Assembly (NCBI RefSeq): GCF_002858925.1
Contig: NZ_PJRS01000008.1
Span: 26,562-90,561 of the forward strand
Length of the DNA stretch: 64,000 nucleotides
Source: Caulobacter zeae
Lineage (GTDB): Bacteria; Pseudomonadota; Alphaproteobacteria; Caulobacterales; Caulobacteraceae
Direction: 5' to 3'
Made by a program: the position numbers and the translations under genes. The notes beneath the pieces were generated by a model. That model was not told the DNA's origin. It saw only the letters and a program-made list of their open reading frames with translations, and ran no database searches. Shown here piece after piece: positions 8,771-17,269 of this stretch; the first letter of the stretch is position 1, and the number at the start of each line of letters is the position of its first letter.

Positions 8771-8920
8771 GTGGATCCTGGTGGAACGCCCCGGACGGGC
8801 GGCGCGCACCATCGCCGCCAAACGCCTTCGGGGCAAGAAGCCGCAGCCGCCGATTGCGAACCGCCTCGCCAAGGACCATCTTGCGGCGCTGAGCGTCCGC
8901 GCACGAGAGAAGAAGCAGTC

Positions 8921-9829
8921 ATGTCCCTGATCGGTGAAAAGCCGGCCCCCATCCCGGCCGGCGGCAAGAGCGAACACATCAAGGACGGGACCGACGCCAG
9001 CTTCATGGCCGACGTCATCGAGGCCTCGAAGACCCAGCCGGTCATCGTCGACTTCTGGGCCACCTGGTGCGGCCCCTGCCGCCAGCTGACCCCGGCGCTG
9101 GAAAAGGTGGTCACCGCCGCCAAGGGCGCGGTGAAGCTGGTCAAGATCGACGTCGACAAGAACCCGGGCTTCGCAGGCCAGCTGCGCGTGCAGTCGATCC
9201 CCACCGTCTACGCCTTCGTCGACGGCCAGCCGGTGGACGGCTTCCAGGGCGCCCTGCCCGAAAGCCAGATCCAGCAGTTCGTCGACCGCATCTCGGGCCC
9301 GCCCGAGGCCGGCGCCGTGGACGAGCTGCTGGCCATGGCCAAGGAGAGCCTGGACGTCGAGGACCTGGGCGGCGCGGCCCAGGCCTTCGCCCAGGTGCTG
9401 CAGATGGAGCCCGACAACATCAAGGCGCTGGGCGGCCTGGCCCGCGTCCACCTGGCCGGCGGCGACCTGGAGCGCGCGGCCGAGATCGCCGACATGGCCC
9501 CGGCCAACGCCAAGGACCCGGACCTGGAAAGCGTGCGCGCCGCCTTGAAGCTGGCCCAAGCGGCTCCGTCCGAGACCGCCGCCTTCGAACAACGCCTGGC
9601 CGCCGACGCCGACGACCACGAAGCCCGGCTGGAACTGGCCAAGGCCTTGGCCGGCGCCGGCCAGCTGGACGCGGCCTGCGACCACCTGCTGACCATCATC
9701 CAGCGCGACCGGACCTGGAACGACGACGCCGCCCGCAAGCAGCTGCTGACCGTGTTCGAGGCCGCCGGCCCGACCTCGGAAGTCGCCAAGCAGGGGCGCA
9801 AGCGCCTGTCGTCGATCCTGTTCAGCTAG
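8921..9829 (+). CDS. cnoX: CnoX-type chaperedoxin (thioredoxin domain plus TPR)
   Basis: A 302-residue cytoplasmic protein. An N-terminal thioredoxin fold (about 20-130) carries WCGPC with C50 and C53. The C-terminal half is alpha-helical TPR-like repeats (AQAFAQVLQMEPDNIKALGG, then LARVHLAGGDLERAAEIAD). This matches CnoX/YbbN, a holdase that hands substrates to GroEL and DnaK under oxidative stress. E. coli CnoX lacks a functional CXXC; this one has the full WCGPC, so thiol-reductase activity is expected. GAGAGAAGAAG lies just upstream of the ATG. It is followed 58 bases later by the LON-domain gene, a pairing common in alphaproteobacteria and probably one transcript. Confidence 0.92.
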   Translation: MSLIGEKPAPIPAGGKSEHIKDGTDASFMADVIEASKTQPVIVDFWATWCGPCRQLTPALEKVVTAAKGAVKLVKIDVDKNPGFAGQLRVQSIPTVYAFVDGQPVDGFQGALPESQIQQFVDRISGPPEAGAVDELLAMAKESLDVEDLGGAAQAFAQVLQMEPDNIKALGGLARVHLAGGDLERAAEIADMAPANAKDPDLESVRAALKLAQAAPSETAAFEQRLAADADDHEARLELAKALAGAGQLDAACDHLLTIIQRDRTWNDDAARKQLLTVFEAAGPTSEVAKQGRKRLSSILFS

Positions 9830-9887
9830 GTTTCAAGGACCCGTTCGCCGGGACAAGCGTTCAGAACACCCAGTCAAGGAGGCCGCC

Positions 9888-10544
9888 ATGCCGGGCGTAT
9901 ACCGGAAGACCCTCGACCTGCCGCTGGTGATCCCCGTGTTCCCATTGGACGGGGCGCTGTTGCTTCCCGGCGGCCAGCTGCCGCTGAACATCTTCGAGCC
10001 GCGCTATCTCAACATGCTCGACGACGCCATGTCGGGCGAGCGCATGATCGGCATGGTCCAGACCCGGCCGGGCGGCGACATCACCCGGCCGGCCCTGGCC
10101 CCGATCGGCTGCGCCGGCCGGGTGACCAGCTTCGCCGAGACCAGCGACGGCCGCTATCTGATCACCCTGACGGGCGTGGCGCGGTTCCGCCTTGGCGAGG
10201 AGCTGCCGGCGCGCACGCCCTATCGCCAGGTGCGGGCCGACTTCACGCCCTTCGATCTCGACCTGCGCGAGGACCAGCAGGAAGCGGTCGGCGACGCAGC
10301 CCCGCTGCTCAACGCCCTGCGCCGCTATCTAGACCACCGGGGCCTGGCCATCGACTGGAGCGAGGCCCAGGCCGCGCCGTCCGACGCCCTGATCAACAGC
10401 CTGGCCATGGCCCTGCCGTTCGACCCGCTGGAGAAGCAGGCCCTGCTGGAGGCCCGCACCATCGCCGACCGCCGCAGCACCCTGGTGGCGCTGCTGGAGA
10501 TCGACGCCGCCCAGGACGACGACGAGCCGCCCTCGGTGCAGTAG
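9888..10544 (+). CDS. LON substrate-binding domain protein
   Basis: A 218-residue protein made only of the N-terminal substrate-binding (PUA-like) domain of Lon proteases: LVIPVFPLDGALLLPGGQLP, NIFEPRYLNML and GCAGRVTSFAETSDGRYLI. There is no AAA+ ATPase or protease domain. A strong ribosome site (AAGGAGG) lies 5 bases before the ATG. It follows cnoX on the same strand and is probably co-transcribed, which hints at a proteostasis role, but free-standing LON_N proteins remain largely uncharacterised. Confidence 0.9.
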   Translation: MPGVYRKTLDLPLVIPVFPLDGALLLPGGQLPLNIFEPRYLNMLDDAMSGERMIGMVQTRPGGDITRPALAPIGCAGRVTSFAETSDGRYLITLTGVARFRLGEELPARTPYRQVRADFTPFDLDLREDQQEAVGDAAPLLNALRRYLDHRGLAIDWSEAQAAPSDALINSLAMALPFDPLEKQALLEARTIADRRSTLVALLEIDAAQDDDEPPSVQ

Positions 10545-10548
10545 AGCG

Positions 10549-10941
10549 TCAGGCCGCGGCGGCCGCGCCGTCGGCCTTGGGCTGCGGCCGCCCGAAGCGG
10601 TTGTCGCCCGCCGTACCGTCCTGCAGGACGAAAACGATCAGCACGGCGGTCCCGCCCGGCACGAGATTGAGCAGCAGCCACCAGCCGCTGCGGTCGATGT
10701 CGTGCAGGCGGCGGATGGTCACCGACAACGCCGGGATCGCCAGGAACAGGCCGACATAGGGCAGCAGCGAGGCCGGCTTGTGGGGCGGCAGGCCCCGCAG
10801 GCCGTCGGCCAGCCCCCAGGCCATGCTCCAGACATAGCTGGGCAGCAGCGCCAGGGTCAGGGACAGCAGCAGGAATTGCAGGAACTCCGACCGGTCCGAC
10901 CGGCCCTTGAAGTCAGCGAACCGGATCAGCGCCTTGAACAT
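10549..10941 (-). CDS. DUF805 inner-membrane protein
   Basis: A 130-residue membrane protein with the DUF805 pattern: FKGRSDRSEFLQFLLLS at the N-terminus, three or four hydrophobic segments, the signature IRRLHDIDRSGWWLLL, and GDNRFGRP near the C-terminus. It ends in an alanine run. The ATG at 10941 puts FKGRSDRSEF near residue 11 as in the family. Its stop lies 4 bases from the convergent LON-domain stop. The molecular function of DUF805 is unknown. Confidence 0.88.
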   Translation of the reverse strand: MFKALIRFADFKGRSDRSEFLQFLLLSLTLALLPSYVWSMAWGLADGLRGLPPHKPASLLPYVGLFLAIPALSVTIRRLHDIDRSGWWLLLNLVPGGTAVLIVFVLQDGTAGDNRFGRPQPKADGAAAAA

Positions 10942-11025
10942 CGATATCGCGAGCCCTCCGCTGAACACCACCCATGGTAGCGAAACGGAGCGCGGTGAAA
11001 AGGTCCTGTGGGCGAAGGCCGCCTT

Positions 11026-11430
11026 TTAGGGCTTCACTGCATCCCAGGCGGCCACCTGGTAGCCGTTTTCGGACAGGCACTGCCCCATGGCGGCCTTGTG
11101 CCGCTCGTCCAGCGCGGCCCGCACGCCCTTGGAGCCCTTGGCCTTGTCGTACGGAACCTTGAGCACCAGGCCGGTGGGCCCCCGTTGCAGGTCGCGGGCC
11201 GTGGCGCTGGCCGGATGCACCTTGAAGCCGCTGGTCTTGCCCGCCCGCACCTCGTCGCGGCACGAGACAAAGGTGCTGGCGAAGGCCTTCTCGTCGCTGG
11301 CCCCCGTCGAGAGCCGCGGGCTGTAGGCGTTTTCGCCGCCCACTCCGCCTCCCATGGAGCCGCAGGCGGCCAGGGTCAGGGTGCTGGTGGCCACGGCGGC
11401 GGCAAGGAAGGTCCGTTCGATGGCGGTCAT
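11026..11430 (-). CDS. small lipoprotein, unknown function
   Basis: A 134-residue protein with a lipoprotein signal peptide (TFLAAAVATSTLTLAAC; lipobox LAAC, Cys at about 23), then a glycine-rich linker (GSMGGGVGGEN). The mature part holds two further cysteines (VSCRDEV and GQCLSENGYQV). The closing CLSENGYQVA resembles the end of small alphaproteobacterial lipoproteins of unknown role. It faces the Trm112-like gene across a 108-base divergent region. Confidence 0.72.
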   Translation of the reverse strand: MTAIERTFLAAAVATSTLTLAACGSMGGGVGGENAYSPRLSTGASDEKAFASTFVSCRDEVRAGKTSGFKVHPASATARDLQRGPTGLVLKVPYDKAKGSKGVRAALDERHKAAMGQCLSENGYQVAAWDAVKP

Positions 11431-11538
11431 GTCGCTATCCGAGATCGTTGTTATCGCTTCTGCGACAACCGCGAGCCCGCGCGAGAGGTTCCGGCGGCGG
11501 GGCTTTCCCTATCGGCCTCCCGGCTCTAGAACAGCGCC

Positions 11539-11745
11539 ATGACCGCCGCTCCTCCGCCCCCGCCCGTCGACGTCGATCCGCGCCTGCTGGAGGTGCTGGT
11601 CTGCCCGGTGACCCGCGCGCCGCTGTTCTATGACCGCGCCCGCGGCGAGCTGGTCAGCCACACGGCCAAGCTGGCCTACCCGATCCGCGACGGCGTGCCG
11701 ATCATGCTGCCCGAAGAAGCCCGCAGCCTGGCTGACGGGGAGTAG
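11539..11745 (+). CDS. Trm112-family zinc-ribbon-like protein (YcaR type)
   Basis: A 68-residue protein with the Trm112 core: [18 protein letters not shown], then [20 protein letters not shown] and LPEEARSL. Only one of the usual zinc-ribbon cysteines is seen (VCPVT), as in many bacterial YcaR-type members. In eukaryotes Trm112 activates methyltransferases; the bacterial role is not settled. It ends just before an inverted-repeat element and converges on the ubiquinone hydroxylase gene. Confidence 0.88.
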   Translation: MTAAPPPPPVDVDPRLLEVLVCPVTRAPLFYDRARGELVSHTAKLAYPIRDGVPIMLPEEARSLADGE

Positions 11746-11775
11746 CCCGCCTCTCACGGCGTGGCGAAAACCTTA

Positions 11776-11853
11776 TCCTTCGACAAGCTCAGGATGAGGT
11801 TTTCGGTCAGACGCCGCGCCTGAACTCGTCCTCATCCTGAGCTTGTCGAAGGA
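11776..11853. repeat. inverted repeat with TCCTTCGACAAGCTCAGGA arms
   Basis: The arms at 11776-11798 and 11831-11853 are exact reverse complements of each other over 23 bases, separated by 32 bases. The element lies between the stops of two convergent genes. A worn relative of the same element occurs at 54307-54373. This sequence type recurs in intergenic DNA of sphingomonads and caulobacters; in transcripts it would fold into a long hairpin and may act as a terminator. Confidence 0.85.
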
Positions 11854-11871
11854 CGAGGACCACGTACGGCC

Positions 11872-13122
11872 TTACAGAGACGCCCCGCGTAACAATTTCG
11901 GCAGGTCGCCCACGCCGCCGCCGGCTTCGTGCATGAAGAACCGGCGCGCCGGCGCGATGCGGTTGACCGCCGCCATGCCGACGCCCCGCGCCACGCGCAG
12001 CAGCGGATTGTCGTTCGAAAACAGCCGCACGAAGCCGTCAAAGGCCAGGGCGTTGGTGACATTGTCGAACCGGCGCCAGCGGGCGTAGCGCTCCAGCGTC
12101 GCCTCGGCGCCGATGTCCTCGCCGTTGCGGATCGCCTCGACCACCACCTCGGCCAGGGCCGCGGCGTCCTTGAGGCCAAGGTTCAGGCCCTGGCCGGCGA
12201 TCGGGTGCACCCCGTGGGCGGCGTCGCCGATCAAGGCCAGGCGCGGGGCGACCAGACGCTCGGCCAGCGACAGCGACAGCGGATAGACGAACACCGGCCC
12301 GGCCATCTCGACTTCACCCAGGAAGTCGCCGAACCGGCGCATCAGGTGGGCGTGGAAAGCTTCGGGGCTGGCGTGGCGCAGGGCCTCGCCGCGCGCAGTG
12401 CTCTCGGTCCAGACCAGGCTGGCGCGGTTGTCGGTCAGCGGCAGGATGGCGAACGGGCCGCTGGGCAGGAAATATTCATGCGCCACGCCCTCGTGCGGGT
12501 GCTGCATCTTCACCGTGGCGACGACGCCGCTCTGGCCATAGCCCCAGCCGATGTCGCCGATGCCCGCGGCCTTGCGCAGCGCCGAGTTGCGCCCTTCGGC
12601 GCTGACCGCCAGCGGCGCGCTCAGCACCCGGCCGTCGGTGAGCGTGACGCGCGCGCCCGAGGCGTCGACCTCGAGCCCCGCCGCACCGGCCGGAGCGATG
12701 ACCTCCAGGCCCTTGTCCAACGCCGTCTTCGACAGGGCCGCGCGGATCTGGCGGTTCTCGATCAGGTAGCCCAGGGGCTCGCCTTCCGAGCGGTCGGCGA
12801 TCTCGCCGCTGTCGAAGCGCAGGAAGAAGGGCGACGGCTTGCCCGAGGCCGCGCCCGGCGCCTTGCCGTCGGTGACCAGGATCTGCTCGATGCGCTGGGC
12901 GTGGGGCGCCAGGGCCTCGCCGGCGCCGATCGCCCGCCACTGGCGGAACGACGAGTACGCAATGGCTGAAGAGCGGCCGTCGAAGGTCGGCGCCAGCTGG
13001 GCGTCGAAGGGCTGCGGGTCGACCAGCAGCGGCCTGACGCCGCCGGAAGCGAGGGCGAGCGCCAGGGTGGTTCCGGCCATGCCGGCCCCGGCGATGATGA
13101 CGTCGGCGTCGTGCTTGCGCAT
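11872..13122 (-). CDS. UbiH/UbiF/COQ6-family FAD monooxygenase (ubiquinone biosynthesis)
   Basis: A 416-residue flavoprotein hydroxylase. The N-terminal dinucleotide fold reads VIIAGAGMAGTTLALAL (GXGXXG), and the second FAD motif is LIGDAAHGVHPIAGQGLN, the UbiH/COQ6 family signature. The middle contains the ribityl-binding segment. It probably hydroxylates the benzoquinone ring during ubiquinone synthesis, though alphaproteobacteria use several paralogues (UbiH, UbiF, UbiI, UbiL, UbiM) and the ring position cannot be told by eye. The ATG at 13122 places the GXGXXG at residue 11, as expected; longer starts add a non-conserved tail. Confidence 0.9.
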   Translation of the reverse strand: MRKHDADVIIAGAGMAGTTLALALASGGVRPLLVDPQPFDAQLAPTFDGRSSAIAYSSFRQWRAIGAGEALAPHAQRIEQILVTDGKAPGAASGKPSPFFLRFDSGEIADRSEGEPLGYLIENRQIRAALSKTALDKGLEVIAPAGAAGLEVDASGARVTLTDGRVLSAPLAVSAEGRNSALRKAAGIGDIGWGYGQSGVVATVKMQHPHEGVAHEYFLPSGPFAILPLTDNRASLVWTESTARGEALRHASPEAFHAHLMRRFGDFLGEVEMAGPVFVYPLSLSLAERLVAPRLALIGDAAHGVHPIAGQGLNLGLKDAAALAEVVVEAIRNGEDIGAEATLERYARWRRFDNVTNALAFDGFVRLFSNDNPLLRVARGVGMAAVNRIAPARRFFMHEAGGGVGDLPKLLRGASL

Positions 13123-13349
13123 GGCGTGGGTATGCGCCCGCGCCGGGCTCGCTGTCCAGTTGGACGAAGCGTCCGACAGGCCCTTAGGGAGCCGCTCCAG
13201 CCTCCCCATATAGGGCAAAGCAAGATTTTTCCTCCGTGCGCGGCTATTCGCCGCCACCTTTGGAAATCCATGCCCTTGCCTACCTGCGTTACGAGGCGTA
13301 ACGGGACGGCGCATTTCCCCTTGTCGGGGCTGAAAGATTGGAGACTGCG

Positions 13350-14378
13350 ATGGGTTACCGGGTCGCCGTGGTCGGCGCCACGGGCAACGTGGGCCGCGAG
13401 ATGTTCAACATCCTCGAGGAAGTGAAATTCCCCGTGGAGAAGATGCACGCCATCGCCTCGCGCAAATCCATCGGCACCGAGGTCTCGTTCGGCAGCCAGA
13501 TCATCAAGTGCGAGGACCTCGAGCAGTTCGACTTCTCGAAGGTCGACATCGTGCTGATGAGCGCCGGCGGCTCGATCTCGGCCGCCTGGGGCGAGAAGAT
13601 CGGCGCGGCCGGTCCGATCGTCATCGACAACTCCAGTCACTTCCGGATGGACCCGGACGTGCCGCTGGTGGTGCCGGAAGTGAACCCGGACGCCGTCAAC
13701 AGCATCCCCAAGAACATCATCGCCAACCCCAACTGCTCGACCGCCCAGCTGGTGGTGGCGCTGAAGCCGCTGCACGACGAGGTGCCGATCAAGCGCGTGG
13801 TGGTGTCGACCTACCAGTCGGTTTCCGGCGCGGGCAAGGAAGGCATGGACGAGCTGTGGGACCAGACCAAGGGCGTCTTCGTCCTGGGCGCGCCCGAGCC
13901 CAAGAAGTTCACCAAGCAGATCGCCTTCAACGTCATCCCCCACATCGACGTCTTCATGGACGACGGCTTCACCAAGGAAGAGTGGAAGATGACCGTCGAG
14001 ACCCAGAAGATCCTGGATCCGGCCATCCAGCTGGTCGCCACCTGCGTGCGCGTGCCGGTGATGGTGGGCCACTCGGAGTCGGTCAACATCGAGTTCACCG
14101 GCCCGCTGGACGAGGACGACGCCCGCGAGATCCTGCGCGACGCCGAAGGGATCGTGGTGGTCGATAAGCGCGAGAACGGCGGCTACATCACGCCGAAGGA
14201 AAGCCAGGGCGAGTTCCCGGTCTACGTGTCGCGCATCCGCAAGGACCCGACCGTCGAGCACGGCATCGCCCTCTGGTGCGTCGCAGACAACCTGCGCAAA
14301 GGCGCGGCCCTGAACGCCGTGCAGATCGCCCAGCTGCTGCACGACAAGGGCCTGATCAAGCAGAAGACGCCGGCCTAA
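13350..14378 (+). CDS. asd: aspartate-semialdehyde dehydrogenase
   Basis: A 342-residue enzyme converting aspartyl phosphate to aspartate semialdehyde with NADPH, the branch point to lysine/diaminopimelate, threonine and methionine. The NADP-binding start is YRVAVVGATGNVGREM, and the catalytic cysteine is C129 in IIANPNCSTAQL. GGAG lies 6-9 bases before the ATG at 13350. It is transcribed alone and ends in a hairpin. The 227-base region upstream, divergent from the ubiquinone gene, must hold both promoters; I see no confident motif in it. Confidence 0.96.
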   Translation: MGYRVAVVGATGNVGREMFNILEEVKFPVEKMHAIASRKSIGTEVSFGSQIIKCEDLEQFDFSKVDIVLMSAGGSISAAWGEKIGAAGPIVIDNSSHFRMDPDVPLVVPEVNPDAVNSIPKNIIANPNCSTAQLVVALKPLHDEVPIKRVVVSTYQSVSGAGKEGMDELWDQTKGVFVLGAPEPKKFTKQIAFNVIPHIDVFMDDGFTKEEWKMTVETQKILDPAIQLVATCVRVPVMVGHSESVNIEFTGPLDEDDAREILRDAEGIVVVDKRENGGYITPKESQGEFPVYVSRIRKDPTVEHGIALWCVADNLRKGAALNAVQIAQLLHDKGLIKQKTPA

Positions 14379-14389
14379 AGAACGACCTC

Positions 14390-14423
14390 CCCGTCGTCCT
14401 TCCGCCAGCGGAGGGACGACGGG
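14390..14423 (+). terminator. hairpin downstream of asd
   Basis: The 10-bp stem CCCGTCGTCC / GGACGACGGG continues through a one-base bulge into TCCG / CGGA around a CCAG loop. It starts 12 bases after the asd stop. There is no clean T-run, so it may work with Rho or only protect the 3' end. Confidence 0.6.
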
Positions 14424-14530
14424 AACCGCCTTTCGGCGATACTTCGCACCCTTCAGCGACGCGGGCCCGCAAGATGTGGTCGGACGCCGGGATCCCTATC
14501 TGTCAGATCCCTCCGCGAAAGGTGCGGTCC

Positions 14531-15448
14531 ATGCCTCCCAGTACCATCGGCAGTGCGAACAACGACGCGCGTTCGGCCTATCTCGCCGGCGTCGGCTGTT
14601 ATCTGCTCTGGGGCTTCCTGCCCCTCTATTTCCACACCCTGTCGATCATGGGAGTCACCTCGTTCGAGATGATCGCCCACCGAACTCTGTGGTCGGTGAT
14701 CTGGGCCGGCGGACTGGTGCTGCTGGCCCGCCAGGGCGGCCAGGTGGCGCAGGTGCTGCGCCAGCCCAAGACGCTGGGGATCCTGCTGCTGTCGACCCTG
14801 GCGATCTTCGGCAACTGGACGATCTACGTGCTGGCGGTGAACGCCGGCCGGGTGATCGAGGCCAGCCTCGGCTACTACATCAACCCGCTGATGAACATGG
14901 CGGCCGGCGCCCTGCTGTTCCGCGAGCGGATGAGCACCGAGGGCAAGGTCGCCATCGGCCTGGCCGCCGTCGGCGTGGCCATCCAGACCATCGCGCTTGG
15001 CCACCTGCCGCTGGTGTCGCTGGGCCTGGCCTTGAGCTTCTGCATCTATGCGATCCTCAAGAAGCAGGTGAAGGCCGACGCCCAGACGGGCCTGTTCATC
15101 GAGTGCGCCTACCTGGCCATTCCCGGCCTGCTCTATGTCTGGCATCTGCAATCGACCGGGGCCGGGCACTTCACCCAGGACGCCCGCACGGCGATCCTGC
15201 TGCTGGCCGCCGGCCCCGCCACCGTCGTGCCGCTGGCCCTGTTCGCCTGGTCGGCCCGCCGCCTGCCGCTGAGCGCCATGGGCTTCCTGCAATTCATCGC
15301 CCCCACCTTGCAGTTCCTGCTGGGCGTGTTCCTGGGCGAGGCCTTCACGCCGCTGCGGGCGCTGTCGTTCGTGTTCATCTGGCTGGGCGTGGCCGCCTTC
15401 GCCTACGGCGCCTGGAAGCGCACGCGGAGCGTCGCCGCGGCGAGCTGA
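14531..15448 (+). CDS. rarD: RarD-type EamA family transporter
   Basis: A 305-residue inner-membrane protein with about ten hydrophobic segments. It opens AYLAGVGCYLLWGFLPLYF and contains EMIAHRTLWSV, FGNWTIYVLAVNAGRVIEAS and GYYINPLMNM, which together are characteristic of RarD within the drug/metabolite transporter superfamily. The C-terminal repeat reads PLSAMGFLQFIAPTLQFLLG. RarD was linked to chloramphenicol resistance in Pseudomonas, but the natural substrate is not known. GTCC directly precedes the ATG and no strong ribosome site is seen. Confidence 0.9.
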   Translation: MPPSTIGSANNDARSAYLAGVGCYLLWGFLPLYFHTLSIMGVTSFEMIAHRTLWSVIWAGGLVLLARQGGQVAQVLRQPKTLGILLLSTLAIFGNWTIYVLAVNAGRVIEASLGYYINPLMNMAAGALLFRERMSTEGKVAIGLAAVGVAIQTIALGHLPLVSLGLALSFCIYAILKKQVKADAQTGLFIECAYLAIPGLLYVWHLQSTGAGHFTQDARTAILLLAAGPATVVPLALFAWSARRLPLSAMGFLQFIAPTLQFLLGVFLGEAFTPLRALSFVFIWLGVAAFAYGAWKRTRSVAAAS

Positions 15449-15559
15449 ACCGTCACGGTCGATAAACGTTGGTCAATTTGTCGCACCGCCGCCGACCCTT
15501 AAGCCGGCGGCAAGACGCGCTGCGTCAGGTATGCCGACAGACTTAATGCTGGGGGAACC

Positions 15560-15889
15560 ATGTCCACGGAAACCATCACCACGCCCGATCTGGCCGCCGT
15601 GCTCGAGGCTCTGTCGGTCGAGATGTCATTGGCCGCCGAGGCCTGCGGCCACCTGGACAGCGCCCTGGGCAAGATCCTCGAGAACACCCCGCCGGAATCC
15701 CGCCTGGCCGTGATGCAGGAACTGCACACGGTCGACCACCTGGCGCAGCACATCACCGCCATCACCGACTTCACGGCCAAGCTCGTGCAGGCCGCCCCGG
15801 AAGGCGTGCCGCTGCCGGTGCAGGAGGCCCTGTCGACCATCACCCTGGGGGCGGTGGCCGAGCGGCTGCGGGGGCGGCTGGGGCTGTAG
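15560..15889 (+). CDS. small all-helical hypothetical protein
   Basis: A 109-residue acidic protein that looks entirely helical: VLEALSVEMSLAAEACGHLD, then VMQELHTVDHLAQHITAITD, with no signal peptide or membrane segment. The spacing of His and hydrophobic residues is reminiscent of four-helix phosphotransfer or CheZ-like bundles, but no diagnostic motif is present and I do not assign one. GGGG lies a few bases upstream of the ATG. A GC-rich inverted repeat at 15488-15511 (GCCGCCG / CGGCGGC) sits between it and rarD. Confidence 0.7.
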   Translation: MSTETITTPDLAAVLEALSVEMSLAAEACGHLDSALGKILENTPPESRLAVMQELHTVDHLAQHITAITDFTAKLVQAAPEGVPLPVQEALSTITLGAVAERLRGRLGL

Positions 15890-15905
15890 GCTCTCTCCCA
15901 TACCT

Positions 15906-16041
15906 CCCGTCATTCCCGCCCTCGTGGCGGGAAGCCCTGGGTCCGCTCGCACGTGAAGCACCAGCGGCGTGCTGAGCACGCCGCCCCGTCTGCCCTTGCG
16001 GCTGATAGAGGGGTTCCCGCCACGAGGGCGGGAATGACGGG
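15906..16041. repeat. 28-bp perfect inverted repeat element between convergent genes
   Basis: The arms 15906-15933 and 16014-16041 are exact reverse complements for 28 bases, each containing a smaller CCCGCC...GGCGGG palindrome. They flank an 80-base centre that can itself fold (GGCGTGCTGAGCACGCC). The element fills the gap between the stop at 15889 and the convergent stop at 16058. It resembles the palindromic CGTCATTCCCGCC elements of alphaproteobacteria and probably ends transcription from both sides. Confidence 0.88.
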
Positions 16042-16057
16042 CGGATAGGGTGTGAAC

Positions 16058-17197
16058 CTACAAGCTGGCGTATGCCGCCTTGATCAGGCTGACCGCGCGC
16101 GGGTCGCCGATCAGTTCGTTGCCCTGGCGGTTCATCACGTACGAGCCCGAGACCCCGGTCTTCGGGTCGGCGAAGGCGCAACTGCCGCCCCAGCCCGAGT
16201 GGCCGAAGGCGTCGGCCGTGGGGCCGTAGAAGAAGTTGGGCGTGTTGCGCATGAAGCCCGCGCCCCAGCTGATCTGGTAGGGCAGGACGAGGTCCTGGCC
16301 GGCGATGCGCTCGGCGCGGGCCTTTTCCATCGTCTGCGGCGACAGGATCTTCACGCCGTCCAGCGTGCCGCCGCTGGCCAGGGCGCCCATCAGGCGAGCC
16401 AGGGAATGGGCGGTGGCGTGGCCGTTGGCCGAGGGGATCTCGGCCCGGCGCCATTCGCCGGTGCCGCGACCGCCGGGCGCGGCCCATTTGGTCATGAAGG
16501 CGGCCTTCACCGCGTCGTTGATCTCGCCGAATTTCGGGAAGGCGGTCGGGCGCATCAGGTCGGCGCAGCGCGCATGCTCGCTGTCGGGCAGGCCGATCCA
16601 GATGTCGAGGCCCAGCGGCTGGGCCAGGTCCTCGCGCAGCGCGGTCCCCATGGTGCGGCCGTCGACCCGACGGAAGATCTCGCCGGCCGTGAAGCCGAAG
16701 GTCACCGGGTGGTAGCCGCTGGCCGAGCCGATCGGCCACAGCGGGGCCATGGCCGCCAGCTTGGCGGTCGTCGCCTGCCAGTCGAACCAGATGGCCGGAT
16801 CGACCTCGTCGAGGAAGCCCGACAGGCCGTCCTGGTGCGACATCACCTGGCCGACGGTGACGTCCTGCTTGCCGGCCTGCGCGAACTCCGGCCACACGGA
16901 CGCAACGGTCTGGTCGTAGGTCAGCTTGCCCTGGTCCACCAGGCGCGCGACCAGCAGGGCGGCGATGGCCTTGGTGGTCGAGAACAGCGGGGTCAGGGTG
17001 TCGGGCCCGAAGGCGACCTGATGCTTGCGGTCCGCATAGCCGGCCATCAGGTCGACCACCACCTCGCCGTCGACGGCCAGGGTGAAACGCGCGCCCAGCT
17101 CGCCGCCGCCCGGCGAGGCTGGGTCGAAATTGGCCTCGAAGGCTTCGTAGACCTGGGCGAACGGGGCGGGGCAGACGCCGGTGATGTCGAGGCTCAT
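16058..17197 (-). CDS. beta-lactamase-fold serine hydrolase (EstB-like)
   Basis: A 379-residue member of the class C beta-lactamase / esterase family. The nucleophile motif is STTK (S73-K76, in LFSTTKAIAAL), and the second conserved Tyr is in ASGYHPVTFG. The loop GHSGWGGSCAF near residue 330 takes the place of the KTG box, as in EstB-type esterases. There is no signal peptide, which argues for a cytoplasmic esterase or lactonase rather than an antibiotic-destroying enzyme. The substrate is unknown. It is divergent from the hydroxyacid dehydrogenase gene, 72 bases away. Confidence 0.9.
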   Translation of the reverse strand: MSLDITGVCPAPFAQVYEAFEANFDPASPGGGELGARFTLAVDGEVVVDLMAGYADRKHQVAFGPDTLTPLFSTTKAIAALLVARLVDQGKLTYDQTVASVWPEFAQAGKQDVTVGQVMSHQDGLSGFLDEVDPAIWFDWQATTAKLAAMAPLWPIGSASGYHPVTFGFTAGEIFRRVDGRTMGTALREDLAQPLGLDIWIGLPDSEHARCADLMRPTAFPKFGEINDAVKAAFMTKWAAPGGRGTGEWRRAEIPSANGHATAHSLARLMGALASGGTLDGVKILSPQTMEKARAERIAGQDLVLPYQISWGAGFMRNTPNFFYGPTADAFGHSGWGGSCAFADPKTGVSGSYVMNRQGNELIGDPRAVSLIKAAYASL

Positions 17198-17269
17198 GAA
17201 GTTTCGTCTAGCCCGCCAGGCCGGGGTTTGTCATCCGAAGGACAGTGCAACGCGTAACCGGAGCCCCCG

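Noticed and set aside
16058..17197. Antibiotic-resistance beta-lactamase call for the two serine hydrolase genes (also 61907-63307)
   Set aside because: Both have the SXXK fold motif, but one lacks an export signal and both lack the KTG box in standard form. Chromosomal esterase or peptidase relatives are more likely.
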